From contig OZ022578.1 of NCBI GenBank assembly GCA_963669155.1, forward strand, positions 7,476,387-7,540,386: DNA of 64,000 nt, in the 5' to 3' direction. Source of the stretch: Arbacia lixula (taxonomy: Eukaryota > Echinodermata > Echinoidea > Arbacioida > Arbaciidae). Made by a program: the position numbers and the translations under genes. How positions within the stretch are numbered: position 1 is the stretch's first letter; each line of letters starts with the position of its first letter. This document shows, in pieces, positions 14,201 through 27,300 of this stretch. Under the pieces are notes generated by a model, which was not told where the DNA came from, made no database searches, and saw only the letters and a program-made list of their open reading frames with translations.

Positions 14201-17200
14201 GACAACAAAGCAGAATGCCTAGTAAACCCTCCCCATATTTGTACTTCCTCCATCCAGCATACAGCAGAGGTGCGTTGGCTTGACTACGCCCATGGCGACG
14301 AGGTTCAGCTCAGCCACATCCAGCCACTCAGAGAGAGGTTCATGGACATTCCCTTCCAGGTGAGAATGACTGAACTAAGCCAGAATTTTCACGCCCTGAT
14401 ATTTTTGCGTTTGACAGTTTGGCCACTTTCAAGTGCATTGCCCATAAACACCGTTCATCATTTCACATTAGTTTACACACTCTAATGTAACAAAACTAGA
14501 CGACAAAAAAGCATTTATTCGCTGCTGTGTGTGTTACTGTGCTTGATGTGTGAGCATGATGAGGACGAAGTTACATTTGTTCCGCAAGTGCGTACATATT
14601 TTTGTGTTAAAATTGTGACCACACGGTGATTCACGAGAGTCGCGATGTTAGAGATTATATCTTATATTATTAGGCATATCAATCTGTTAAGAAATACAAT
14701 GTAATCTTCATTCAAGGTTGAGGCTAGATTTGAGTTGGCTGTTAGTGACAACATGGGCTCAGAGCTTGATTCTTGTCAGGTTGTTACGGCCATGAGTATT
14801 CATCCCCTCTTATTGATAATGTTTTTCGTTTGTTTATGCAACAGGGCCTTGAGTGCACACTGTTTGAGGACATGTCAGAAGAGATGCCACGTCAGGCACG
14901 CTGGGAGTTCTCAGACCTGACATCCAACATGCTGCTAGAGTGCACCGTGATCAAGAAGGTAAACTAGATAATGAAGGGTTTGCATTTTTATGACTCCGCC
15001 ACGTAGTGGACAGAGCCATTATGTTTTTGTGTTTTCCTTCCGTCTGGAATTCATTTATGCAATATCTTCAGAATTGTTCCTCAGATTTGATTCAATCGTG
15101 GTACATGTGTGTATTTTATGAAACCAATGACCTGCGTAAAATAAGATGTGTTAATCAAGATGAGTTATGATTCTTTTTGTAGCTGAAGGCTCTTGATGGT
15201 GGGAAGGTTCCGATCTACCTGATCAAGCTAGAACAGACGGGAGAAGAGAAACAAGATATTGCCGAACATGTTTGGAACAAAGGTAAGTGGAAATCACTCA
15301 AAAGAGCCAATTTTATCCATTTAGTGTATGAGATTTTGATCTGTTGCTATGGTTATAACAACCAATGGTGAGTTGCAATAGTTGTATAGCTACCAGAACC
15401 ATGCTAAATTGCTAAAGGTATTCAGAGGTCTTAGATTTGTCTATTGTAAGAGTGAGAAAAGTTTGACCTTATCGCTTGGTAAGTACAGGTGGGTTGAAAT
15501 GGACCAATGAAAATAAAAAATTTGTACCATTTATGCACATTAAAAACCCACTTCAATTCTCGATTAAGAGCAGGGTGAAAACCAAGTGGAGTGTCTAGAA
15601 AGCCTATACCGGATAATGGGTGAGAGATATCTACCCCTCACGGTTCACCTCAGAAATCTATGTTTCGACGAAAAAAATAATTCAAAATTTGGGGGGGCTA
15701 TTTTTTTTTGCACATTTGCCAATTTGGCTACAATTTTACATAGTGTCTATGGGAATTTTGGGGGGCTCTTTTAACAGTTTCCAGGGCTCTTTTAGGCATT
15801 TGGGGGGGAAAATTGCCCCGAGCCTCCGTGTATTTTTCCCCCTGCTATGTAGCCCGCTAAAAGGTATCAAACAGGCATTAAGAGTGCTATACAAAAGAAA
15901 TAAAAATGATACAACTAAAACTATTAATGTAGTTATTGCTTGACGTTACTTTCCATTTGATGATAAGAATGATGATCATGATAGACTAATACTAGCACAT
16001 GTTTTTCTCTCTATTTCATTTTGATAGCTCAAGACTCAAGAAGTAGCAAGGTAAGTAGATTTAATTGAATGAATTTAGATTTTTAAAGAAAAAAGTGACT
16101 TGTTATGCCTGTTGCACAGTTGATTGTTGATCAATTATTGTATTGCATTATTTGTTTTATGTTCCTTTCTATTTCTGTATTTCTTTCAATATGGTGTGAA
16201 TATGAGTAATTTTGAATGTTGATCTTCTCAATTACCTTGTAATCACATTTTAAGGATATCTCACCCCAAATAATGCATCAATTGATGATGAAAGATAGAT
16301 TTTCATCCTTCATAATTATCTGTGTAAAACCCTACATAATGTCTGAGAGAGAAAAAAATCAAGATATTCATAGCAAAAAAAACATTGAAAGTTTTGAGCA
16401 GATGTGCAGGCAAGAATGAAATCGATACTGAGGAAAGCTGTGTAACGTACATACTGCTGGGTTGATTAGCTGGCTGGGCCTGGGGAAGCTCGTCTGTTAT
16501 TGTATGTCTACTATGTCACATCCTCATAGTGGGTCCAGCCAAAAAGCTACAACATGGCCACACTCACTTAGAGCAGACGACAGTTGAAGTTTGAAGCCAC
16601 ATTTGATGATCTTTATATCAAATTAAAGATGATTCTGCTCCCAAAAAGGTGACTAAGAAATTTGCTTTTGGGTAAAGTTTCCTTTAATTGTACAGAATGG
16701 TACTATGTCTGTTTGCTACACATGTGTGTGTATTGCCTGTAACCGTCAATGCCTCAATGACATAATTATTGATTGTAAATTACAAAATGCCATGATGGTT
16801 CTTGGTTTTGGTATGTTTCCTCTGACCTCACATCCAACATGCTGCTAGAGTGCAGGGATATGCGTCTTTTGGCGGAAACACTATGCCTCAATTACTTGAT
16901 GTATTTATTTGATTTTGGTTTTGGTATTTTTCCTCTTAAGGGAGCAATCGCTTACAGGGATATTCGACTTCTGGGGAAGGAGTCCAAGGACATCAAGGTC
17001 GTGAAGGAGGTCGTCAATGCCAGCAAAGCAGCCGACGAGAAGACGACAACGAGCGATGACAACAAAGAGGATGGTGAGAAGGAGAATGATGAACAGAAGG
17101 AAGAGGGAATAACAGAGGGAAAGAAGGAGGAGGAGAAGGAAGAGAAGATTCCAGAGGAAGGAGAAACCTCTCAGCAGAAGAAAGAAGAAATGAAAGAAGA

Positions 17201-18217
17201 AAAAGATGAGACAGTTGAGGGTGAAAATGAAGAAATGACAAGGGAAGAATTGTGTAAAGGTAATAAGAGATTGTGAGGAATATCTCTCCAACTTGGAATA
17301 TTATTTATTATTGATTTGAAGAATTTCTTCTTTTTGTGGGGAGTGTGTGGGGGGGGGGGGGGGGGAAGGTGGGAGGAGATTTATTGTACTGAGATTTGTA
17401 TCGGTTACAAGCATTCTGACCACTTAGTATAGCTAGCTTGCAGGGATATATGCAGGTAAGCCTATATTTTCTTATGGTATGACTGTGATTATAAGTCACT
17501 GCTTGGATTCCCTTCTATTTTTTCATGTCATCTGTCTTGCTGTAACTCTTTCCTGTGCAGTTAAATAAGAATATTCCCTCTAAAATGCATGTTTTTCACT
17601 GATGCACTATAGGTCATGAGTACTGACACCATCAAAGATATATGTATAGCTTAATAATGATGTTAAATTGCCATGGTAACTATCGTAATATAAGTTGGCC
17701 TTGTATTCTCTTAGCTTTTTTCTCTCACAATGCTCTCTTCTCTTTTGTTGTCCAGAACTCCTTTTCCAGTATTTGGTACCTTGATGTTAAATGCTGCAAA
17801 TACATCATAGTTTGGATGCCCAATTTTTATTTTCAAGTAGACATATGAATGCCTGGTTATGCTGTGTTTATCCATGTTGCAAATGGACAATGGCACTTTT
17901 GGATACAACTATCAGATCTATCATTGCACATTTCATGCATGTGTTGTATTCTTAAGCATGTCTTGTAGTGGTAGATTGCTACTTTATGCTGTGATACAAT
18001 CTGTTCATCTGTCTTCTGTTTGATATATCAATCAATCTGTATTTAGTTTTCTATCTGTCTGCACATCCATTTACCTAGATCTGTGTCATGTATGCATGAA
18101 TGTATGCACATATGTTTGTATCTGCTATTTCTCTATCTATCAATCCATCAATCTACCAATCTATCAATCTATCTATATATCTACACGTCTTCCTACCTAC
18201 TTTATCTGTCTATCAAT

Positions 18218-18274
<57 letters not shown>

Positions 18275-18275
18275 A

Positions 18276-18322
<47 letters not shown>

Positions 18323-18346
18323 GATCTATCGATCTATCTATCTATC

Positions 18347-18377
<31 letters not shown>

Positions 18378-21300
18378 GTATATATCTGTATGTATCCACA
18401 TATCTACCTACTTATTTTTCTTTCCCTCAGTAATAAGCTCATTAATGTACCTCTGTCTGCTGTTTCCCATCCCTGTCGCTGTTCCCCTCAGACAAGGAGA
18501 CGAAGGGTGAGGAAGACGAGGCCAAGGAAGATGGAGAAAAGGAGAAGAAGAAGATGGAGAATGGTCCCACGGGGGAGGGGGAGGAGGAGGATGCCGTGAA
18601 GGAGGAAGAGGATCTCAATCTGGCCCAGAAGCTGGAGAAGCAGGCAGACTCTGCCCCTGCACAGACAGATTCAGGTAACCAGGTCCCTCGTCATGTTTGT
18701 GTTGTTATAAACCCCTGGCTTCATTGTATTAGCAGTTTATTCGGCTAACACTTACAGTCCAGTGTTTCTTAAATCGATAACAAACATTGTATGTCTAACA
18801 GGCCTCAGTCCTGTCTCGGTTTGTTATGATAAGCTGCTGTCTGAGACATATGAGGATTAAATGTATTTGCTTTCTATTTTGTAACACGCTACCTTTTTTT
18901 TTCGGCAGTAAGGTGAGCACTTGTGGTCTGTCCCCCCCCCCCCCCAGTGACACATTGGGGATAGGGGCGAACTACACGGTAGCGCTCACTATAGTGCATG
19001 TACATCTTGTTCACATGGGAAGAGCCTTACTTCAATTGGGGCCCCTGCCGTTCAAGTCAGACAGGCCCCGCTTTGAGAAAAAAATCTGATATGATTCGGC
19101 TTTATGATTACACAGTATGCATTTGTGATGTGATGTTTACTTGTTTTTGATATTCAATGTGATGGTAATGACATTCCATTCCATTCAATGTTCCCCTTTC
19201 AGTCCCGGTGGGTACAAGCATGTCACCGATGGCTTTCATCGCGGCCCACGGCACCTACCAAGCAATCAACGGGACGAGCGACGGGGGTAACTCGGTGCCC
19301 AATTATGGCCCGATGAGTTTCCCACTGGATGCCGGCTGGTACCAGCACTACCATACCCACTACTCCATGCCTAGTCTGGGGTAAGAGACCACCCCCCCCC
19401 CCCCCTCCAACAGCCCCATCATGCATTGCCAGCTAGACATGTTCCTGTGCAGTCTAGCTTGCTAGCTGATTCCTATTCAGTTTCAATGAACTAAATCTAA
19501 GTTCATTAGAATTAACTTCAATTTTATTCAAATCAAATTCACTTTAATTCAATTTAACCCATTCCTCAGGGTTAGATTTTTGAGCTCTATGAACCCTGGT
19601 CCAATTATGAGTTCAAAATTTGCCGTGGAACTGCAGTAACCAAAGGGGTGTGGCTTAATTGTGTCCTATAAGGTATTGAAGTTTATTCATAGCCTGTTGT
19701 CTACTATCCAAAAAGCAGATTATATGGGAGTCGTGCTGCTTCGTATCTGAGTGGAAAAGAGCCAGCCCTCATATATGCGGGCTTGGTAAAGAACAGGTTA
19801 AGTCAATCCAGTTCTAATCAATGCATTTATAATCAATAAAATCAAATTTGATTCCACTCAAATCGATTCAACTTAATTGGTTTCAATGAAATTCAATCAA
19901 AATGAAATGCTGTTCTATTCTAGTTAAATTTCTTCAATTCCACATTCTGACATATAGAAATGAAATGTAAAAGTAATGTGGCGGGGACAAAAAATAAACA
20001 TTGTGGTAGCAGCTAGCTGCCTGCATATGGACGTAAATGTGCGGACAATGCTTGATTTCCAAAGCTGTCGATGCCTGGATGTGGCATGTGGCTGATATAA
20101 GGATAATAATGATAGTGGATACTTAAAAGCCTGCATTTATTTTCTATGCGCTTTACAATTTCATCATTAATGGAATATTATACCAAATAAACAGTGATAT
20201 AATTATACAATATATAAAAAAGACCAACCAATATTATGCAAAACTTGCTTACTTGCTTAGTTCGAGTGGTATTCTCAATTGACCATGGCTCTCCACACTC
20301 TACGGTTGCATTGATGCAAGACCGATAGCAAAACATACATAAATAACAATTGAAGCGTTGCACCGGTCTTCGAAATGTTTACTATATTATTAGTATGTTA
20401 TGTTGATCCTGTCTGTTTCCTCCCTCTCAGGTTGCCTGCAGGGTTGCCGGTAGTGTCTCCTGTCAACGAGAACAACTCTGGCCGGGGTATGGCTTCTTCT
20501 CCTTACCTCTATCCTATTAACCTTTTAAGTGCCACATAAAATGCCCCTTACACTGGGATGTGTGTGTGGGACTGACTGGTGCAAAAAGGCAACAAGTAAC
20601 ACTTTGAGAGTTAGGCCTTGCAGTGCCATGTTGATTATGATAAGAATTATGGTTACTATGTAGACCAATGCTCAGAAGCCATTGCCATTTTCCAGTGAAG
20701 TTGCATTTGTATTCCATTGCTTGTGCAGTTCTGCGACATGGCATTAAATGATATATGCACTGCTAGCCTTGGGATTCTTATCCCTTAAAGACAAAGCGCC
20801 CCATTTGCAAAAGTCATGAAACTCAGCAGGAATGAGCAGTATACACAAACAATAATATGTCTGAAATCTCACAGTCATAGCCTCAAACATTTTAAGGAAA
20901 ATAGAAAAACTATCCTTGTTTACGTTTGAAACTCAATGAGCAGAGTGATGACCACTTTATCTGATTGCATGAACATGATTCATCAGTAGGGTGACAGTTG
21001 CTAGTATTTATTTGTTGTATTGAAATATCTTTCCTCTACCGTGTGTCTTAAAAAAAAAACACTATACACTTTTGAAATGACTGCCAAATAAAAAATATTT
21101 GATTCTGGGGAGAATGATTTACATGTAATATGGAAAGCTTATGGTCTCTACTTCCATCTGGCACCAAAACATCCAAAAATAATTTTTGCTTGAATGAGCA
21201 CTGCTCACTTTTGTAAAGTGTATGACAATAAAGCGGCACAAGAATAAGCCTTCCAATTTTGCGAGAGGTTGAATATTGAATATTCATTTGAATATTCAAT

Positions 21301-24300
21301 TCAATATTCATTATTCAAATACATTTTGTTGAAAAAGAAAAAGAATGTCTCAGCTACTGGCTGCCTATTCATCAGGTTGTCCATTGACCTAAAGAATAAA
21401 TTGCTGGCATCCTTGACATTCTTTTTTTTCTCGACAACCCATTAATTGAATATTCAGTTGAATATTCAATATTCAACCTCTCGCTAAAAAAAAATCCTGC
21501 ACAGCCTAATTTTCATACCATTTACAAAAATGAATAGTGCTCATCCAAGCATGAATTATTTTCAGAGGTTTTCATGTCATATGAAAGTTGAGTCCATAAG
21601 CTATCTATACTCTTTTTTCCCCAAAATGGTATATTTTTTATTTGGCCGCCATTTCAAAAGTGTGTTGGGGTTTTTTTGAGACACACAGTATTTACCCTTT
21701 GTATGCCAATGCCAGACACAATGGCAATCTGTGGGATTTGCATGCATTACGTGTGAATAAATCCTCATGTGGCATGTCAAGAGTTCATGTTCCTTTTTAT
21801 TACAATGTGCTAGCCCCAGTCGACGCCTGCTTCGGAGTGCAGGTGGCTACCCCCCTGATGGCAGATGGAACATTCTGGGCCGGCAGGTTCAGAGGTCACG
21901 AGCAGGAGCTTCGTTTCAAGCGGCTGATGCAGGATATCAGGTATGCTCAGTCAGCCTCTGGAGCAGAGCTGCCAAGTCTCGTAGGAGACTCCCCAAACAT
22001 AGACCAATAATACTGCATTAGATTTCATCACATCACCCAATCTCCCTGATTATTGATAGATTGTTGTCATTAGGTTGTATGCATTTGATAGACAGCCTCA
22101 TAGACCAATAATAGGAGAGTAGTAGGAGACTCCCCGAACATAGACCAATAATACTGCATTAGATTTCATCACATCACCCAATCTCCCTGATTATTGATAG
22201 ATTGTTGTCACTAGGTTGTATGCATTTGATAGACATCTCCCTGATTTCAGATGAAATTTTCCCATATGTTCCTGATTGTTGAACTGTAATGATGGTATCT
22301 GTGCTGTAGTTGTATCTAGGTTATGTGTGCAGGTGGATTGCCAATAATCATTTGGAGTATTGTAAAAAAAAAAAAAAAAAAAATCTTAACATTTAGTACC
22401 AAGAGTAGGTATGATTTTGATGGAGAATTGATTTCTTGTTTTGTCACTGTGGTTCCCTTTGATGTAATGTAATGTACCCAACTTTTGTTATCACTCAAGT
22501 TATTCTCTCTGTGGCTCCTTTTAATGTAATGTCAGTGTTTCCATAACTCAGTCTTGTTGAGGAAATTTTCAAGATGTGAAATGATTTCAGGAAATTTCGG
22601 GAAATCCGACAATTATGAAGAAAAAAAAAGTGTCCAAAAATAAGTTAAAATGTTTTAAATATTTGTTTAAAAGGTGTCAAAAATATAAATATTTTTCTTA
22701 CAACCTGTATAGTTCTCTATCTTTATGTATCTCAACACGAAGTAGCTTTACTTTTGGCTTTTAACAAGATCAAACAATCCACCACTCCCCAAAGACTCAA
22801 GGTGTTTTTTGTACTATTTCAGGAAAGAGTGGTGAATTCCAGGAAATACTAGAGTTCATTTCAGGAACTTTGTTTTTGAAGAAGGCAAACACTGTGCAAT
22901 GTCATGCACCCTGCTCTTGTTATCACCCATGTCGTTCTCTCTTTGCTGCAGTGCACCAGGGGAGCCCCTGACTAAGGATCAGCTGCACAGAGGCAAGCTG
23001 GTGTGCGCCTTCCCCCAGGACATGGGCCACTGGTGCCGTGGCAAGGTGGAGGAGATTGCTCAGGATGTGGTGAGTTAGGTCATGATGAGGAGGAGGAGGA
23101 GGAGGAGGATGACAATGATTTATGATGCAGGTGAAGATGGTAATCATGATAAAGAAAGATGAAGAAGATTTTGTTAATGATAATAAAATTTAAAGAAAAT
23201 ACTGATGCTGATAATAATGATCACGATGCTGATGATGATAATAATGATGATAATGGTGATGGTGAAGATGATGTTACTGATAATAATCATGATGATGACA
23301 ATAATGATAATGGAAATGATAAGGATGATGATGATGATGATGAAGATATTAATAATGATAGAAAAGGAGGATGAAGATGATGTCAATGATAATGAAAATG
23401 ATGATGATACTGATGATGGTAATGATGAAGGTGGTGATGTTATACTGTTTTATTATACTGAGGCTATAGATAATGACCACTTTGAAAATGAAACTTTTGC
23501 ACAATGCAAAGAACATTGTTAAATTGACGAATGTGCATTATTTTCTGTGGGGTATGTTAATATCATTCTCTCTGCATGTTCTCTATTTGTTTTTCTCTAG
23601 CTCTTTCCTCTTCATCAACTCTTAATCTCTCTTTCATTCTGTTTTATTGTCACTGTCTCTCTTTCTGTCACTGTTATGCGTTGAATTTGCATCGCTTCCT
23701 CTCTGCCTATTTGTCAATTTCCCTCACTTTACCCTAATAAGTATCAATTGTGATTATTTTTAGTTACCAATTGGCAATGAGGTTTCACTTGTGTGATGCA
23801 TGTGCAAGCATCAGTCCTCCTACTTTTTTTGTGTAACATATTTTTCATCAGTTGATCTTTGTTGCCATTTTAGTTTATAGCGTTAGTATGAATTTATAAG
23901 CATTATTTTGTGTTTTCTATATTTATGTTATTATGTATTATATTATTTGTACCCAGGGCCTCCGGGGAGAACAGTGCAAACTTTCTGATGGGGCTACCTT
24001 GTTAAAAAAAAAAAGACTGAATAAATCAAATAAGTAAATAAACATTCCTTTTGTTTTCTCTTATTTTTTCTCTGTTTTTTGTTTGCAGGTGCATGTGAGA
24101 TTGATAGACTTTGGATCAGTTGCTTCTCTGCTCTGTAAGCAAATCAAAGCATTGGACGTCCAGCACGGTGTATTCCCATTCCAGGTGAGTGCAGGACCCG
24201 TTGTATAAAATGTACCGTTAGTGGTAACTCTACCTTAGGTAGCAAGGTTACCATCAATTGTAAGCTTTATACGACAGGGCCCAGGTATCACTGTAACTGT

Positions 24301-27300
24301 CAATTAATCATAGATGAATACATAGTTTATATATATTAATATGAATAGATAGATGGATCTATATATTCATATTAAAGATGACTAGCTAGTTGAATGAAGA
24401 TGACATAAAACAGATGCAGAGGTACACAGGTATGTATAAAACATATACTGTGAACTTAATCGATTGGTATATAGATAGAGATATATGTGAATCAATATCT
24501 GTGTTGCTAAATTTATTGCTGTTAGTAGCATAAATTACGATATGTGTAGCATCAAAGCTTATAGTGATATTGGGATGGAGTAAAAATTGGGGAGAAGGTA
24601 GGATGAAGAAAAAGGACAGAAAGATATGAAAATAAAGAACATCCTTAATATGTTTATCCTAGGCAATCCCAATAAGGGTCCCTACTCTGATCACTGATAT
24701 TTGCTAAACCCACATACTGTACTTTATAACCAGTTGTCTTGGCAACATGCTGATATCACACTTCTGTACTCTGCATCGATGAATGAATGAACAAGTGACC
24801 AGTAAGGCTTCTGCATGTGTTCTTTCCCCCTATAGGCTATTGAGTGCAGCCTTGCCAGGGAGAACCTGCCCAGCTTCTCAGAGGGCTCCAGGCAGCTGTT
24901 CCACCAGCTGACTGCCGGCAAGCTCGCCACTGTCAAAGTGGTAAGTCAGACAGGAGCCTTCAAACTCACACTCGCAGCGCGTTTCCATAGCGATTTTATT
25001 AGCGTCATGATAATGTAGTATAGTAATAGTATGATAATTTTTGTTGTGCCTTTGTCGTGATATATTTCAAGACGGATGAAATGAAGAGCATAGTTGGGAA
25101 CTCGTATCAGTCTATGCTTGTTAAAAAGAGAATGAAATTGGAATTGGAAAATATCCAGCAAGAGTTTCTCATAAGAGAGACAGATGAGTATTACAACTCA
25201 CTTTTTTGTCAAGCATAGATCACTGTCGATTCAAACCGGCTGAAGCTAATGAAGCCACAGAGGCATATTTCTTGACCTCTAGATGAATTATTCATTCAAC
25301 ATTTACAACAATACAATAACTCTCTTAATAGAGGTAAAACAGAATCCGTGATGGTGATACATGCTGTTCTATCATGAATGCAAGCTAGGGACTGCAAAGA
25401 TAAAAGACTTGTAACTTCAAAGAATTGTGTCATACTATCACCCTAAAAACTGACTGTCAGTAAATATTTGTGAATATGTGGTCACTAAAAGACAAGTTCC
25501 ACATGTATGCTTTTATATTCAATTCAATTCAATTTATTCCACTTTAAAAAACATGATGTAAAAAAGATGCATAATGTTGTAAATTTGCAAGTTTGTGGGG
25601 GAACCAAAATAAGCACGCAGGCTTGTTGGTATGGTCCCATAACAGATATAAATACACGAGTTACAGTTAACTACATAACTTAACAAATCATGTAAAGAAA
25701 TATTTAAAAAATACAGCATACAAAATAGACCTTGGTACAGAGAAAGGGGAGAAGAGGAAAAGGAGAAAGGAGGTTACAAATTTATTAATGGGAGTAAAGG
25801 AGAACATAGAGACTGTTTTTCAAAGGTAGGTACCATTTCAATAAGAGTTTGAAATAATTTGCACTATTGGATTGCTTCGTTGACGATGGTAAGTCATTCT
25901 AGAGTATTGGTCCAAAATAAAAAAAACACTTCTTTTTGTTGTACAGGTTGTGCTAGAGGGGTGTGAAAATTATTTTTGTTTCATGTATTGAGTTTGATAA
26001 GAATTTTTTTTCAAAGTAAAACAGCAGGTAAAATTTTCTTCTCTTGCCTCCACAGGACACTGTCAAGGACTTTGTGCTGCATGTGATGCTGTTTGTGACA
26101 GGAGAGAGGGGGGATGTAGTAGATGTGGTAGCTGAACTAGCAAGATATGGTAAGCTGCACAAACATGAATAACTACAATCTATATCTATATATATATATA
26201 TATATCTCTGGGCTTTCAAGACCAAAGGTAAAGATGAAAGAAGAGTGAGAAAGAAACAGGTAATGAAGGATAACTAAGAAACGAGTATATCAACAATTGA
26301 GCAAAAATATGTTTGGCACTGAACAGATTTTGCAATTTTTGAAATCCCAAGTAACTATAAAATATCAGTTTTTCAGCTGAATTTGTTGACCAATATACTT
26401 CCGGTCTTGTAGTCCTGCACATAGTGTTTTGCATCGATGTAAGGAACCCCTCTTTTAGTCATCTTCTGAAATATCTGATACAAAGTCTCCATCTTACAGT
26501 ACCCAGTTCACCAATTTACACGCCTCCACCAAAAAAGTGTAACGCGTGAAGCACTGTGATATCTGATAGCTAATTGTGATATTGAGAATTGATGTGCAAC
26601 ACTTTGCACTTTGACAAGAGTTGCTCATTTGTGCTGGCTGTAGAGGGCACTAATATCATTCCTATTCCTCTATGTTGCCTTGCAGAAGACCCCAACAGAG
26701 GCACTAACGCAAAGCAGAAGCCCAGCGCTCCTGCCCAAGAGTAAGTATTGCTATTTCATTTCATTTCATTTCATTTCATTCATTTCCACATTCAAAGTAA
26801 AACAAAAATATAAAAACAAATGAGATCCAAAACAATAATAACACATACCATAAAAAAAGTACAAACAATTAAAAAAAATGAATGTGGGAGATCAAAGGAA
26901 AGGTTAGAGCACACATACACATAATATATAGTATTCAAATGTGCTTGTTATCATTGTTATTTCTTTGTTGTGTGTCTAAATAAACACAAAGTTGCCGGTC
27001 AAAGGTTCAAACACACGTATTCTAAGGCTGCATGATTAACGATTCAATCCAGTCAAAGCTTATAGAAGCAGTGTTGTATATGCACTGCATGGCAGTCAAA
27101 TTGCTCCAATTAGATTGGAGGTCAAACCCATCAGAGGTCAAAGGTCAACAAACTTTGTAAAACATGCACACGTAGAGACAGACATCTGAACTGCATGCAT
27201 TCAAATTTGCTGTATTTTATAGTGTTTATTGATATACAGCTGCATCAATGTCAACAAAGGTCATGCCAATTGTTAAGCATTATATCGAGGTACTCCTGAG

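Noticed and set aside
13726-14485. Long Met/Val (+) and Ile/Ser (-) open frames
   Set aside because: They are translations of a GAT/GGT microsatellite lying in an intron; the real exon is 14258-14359.
16839-17276. Single 145-codon frame as an independent small gene
   Set aside because: Most of it is exon 14 of the Tudor-type gene with exact splice partners; the upstream part is kept only as a mosaic/alternative-exon finding.
18083-18599. Three overlapping Tyr/Leu/Ser/Ile-rich open frames
   Set aside because: They come from a TCTA microsatellite; only 18492-18674 in one frame is a coding exon.
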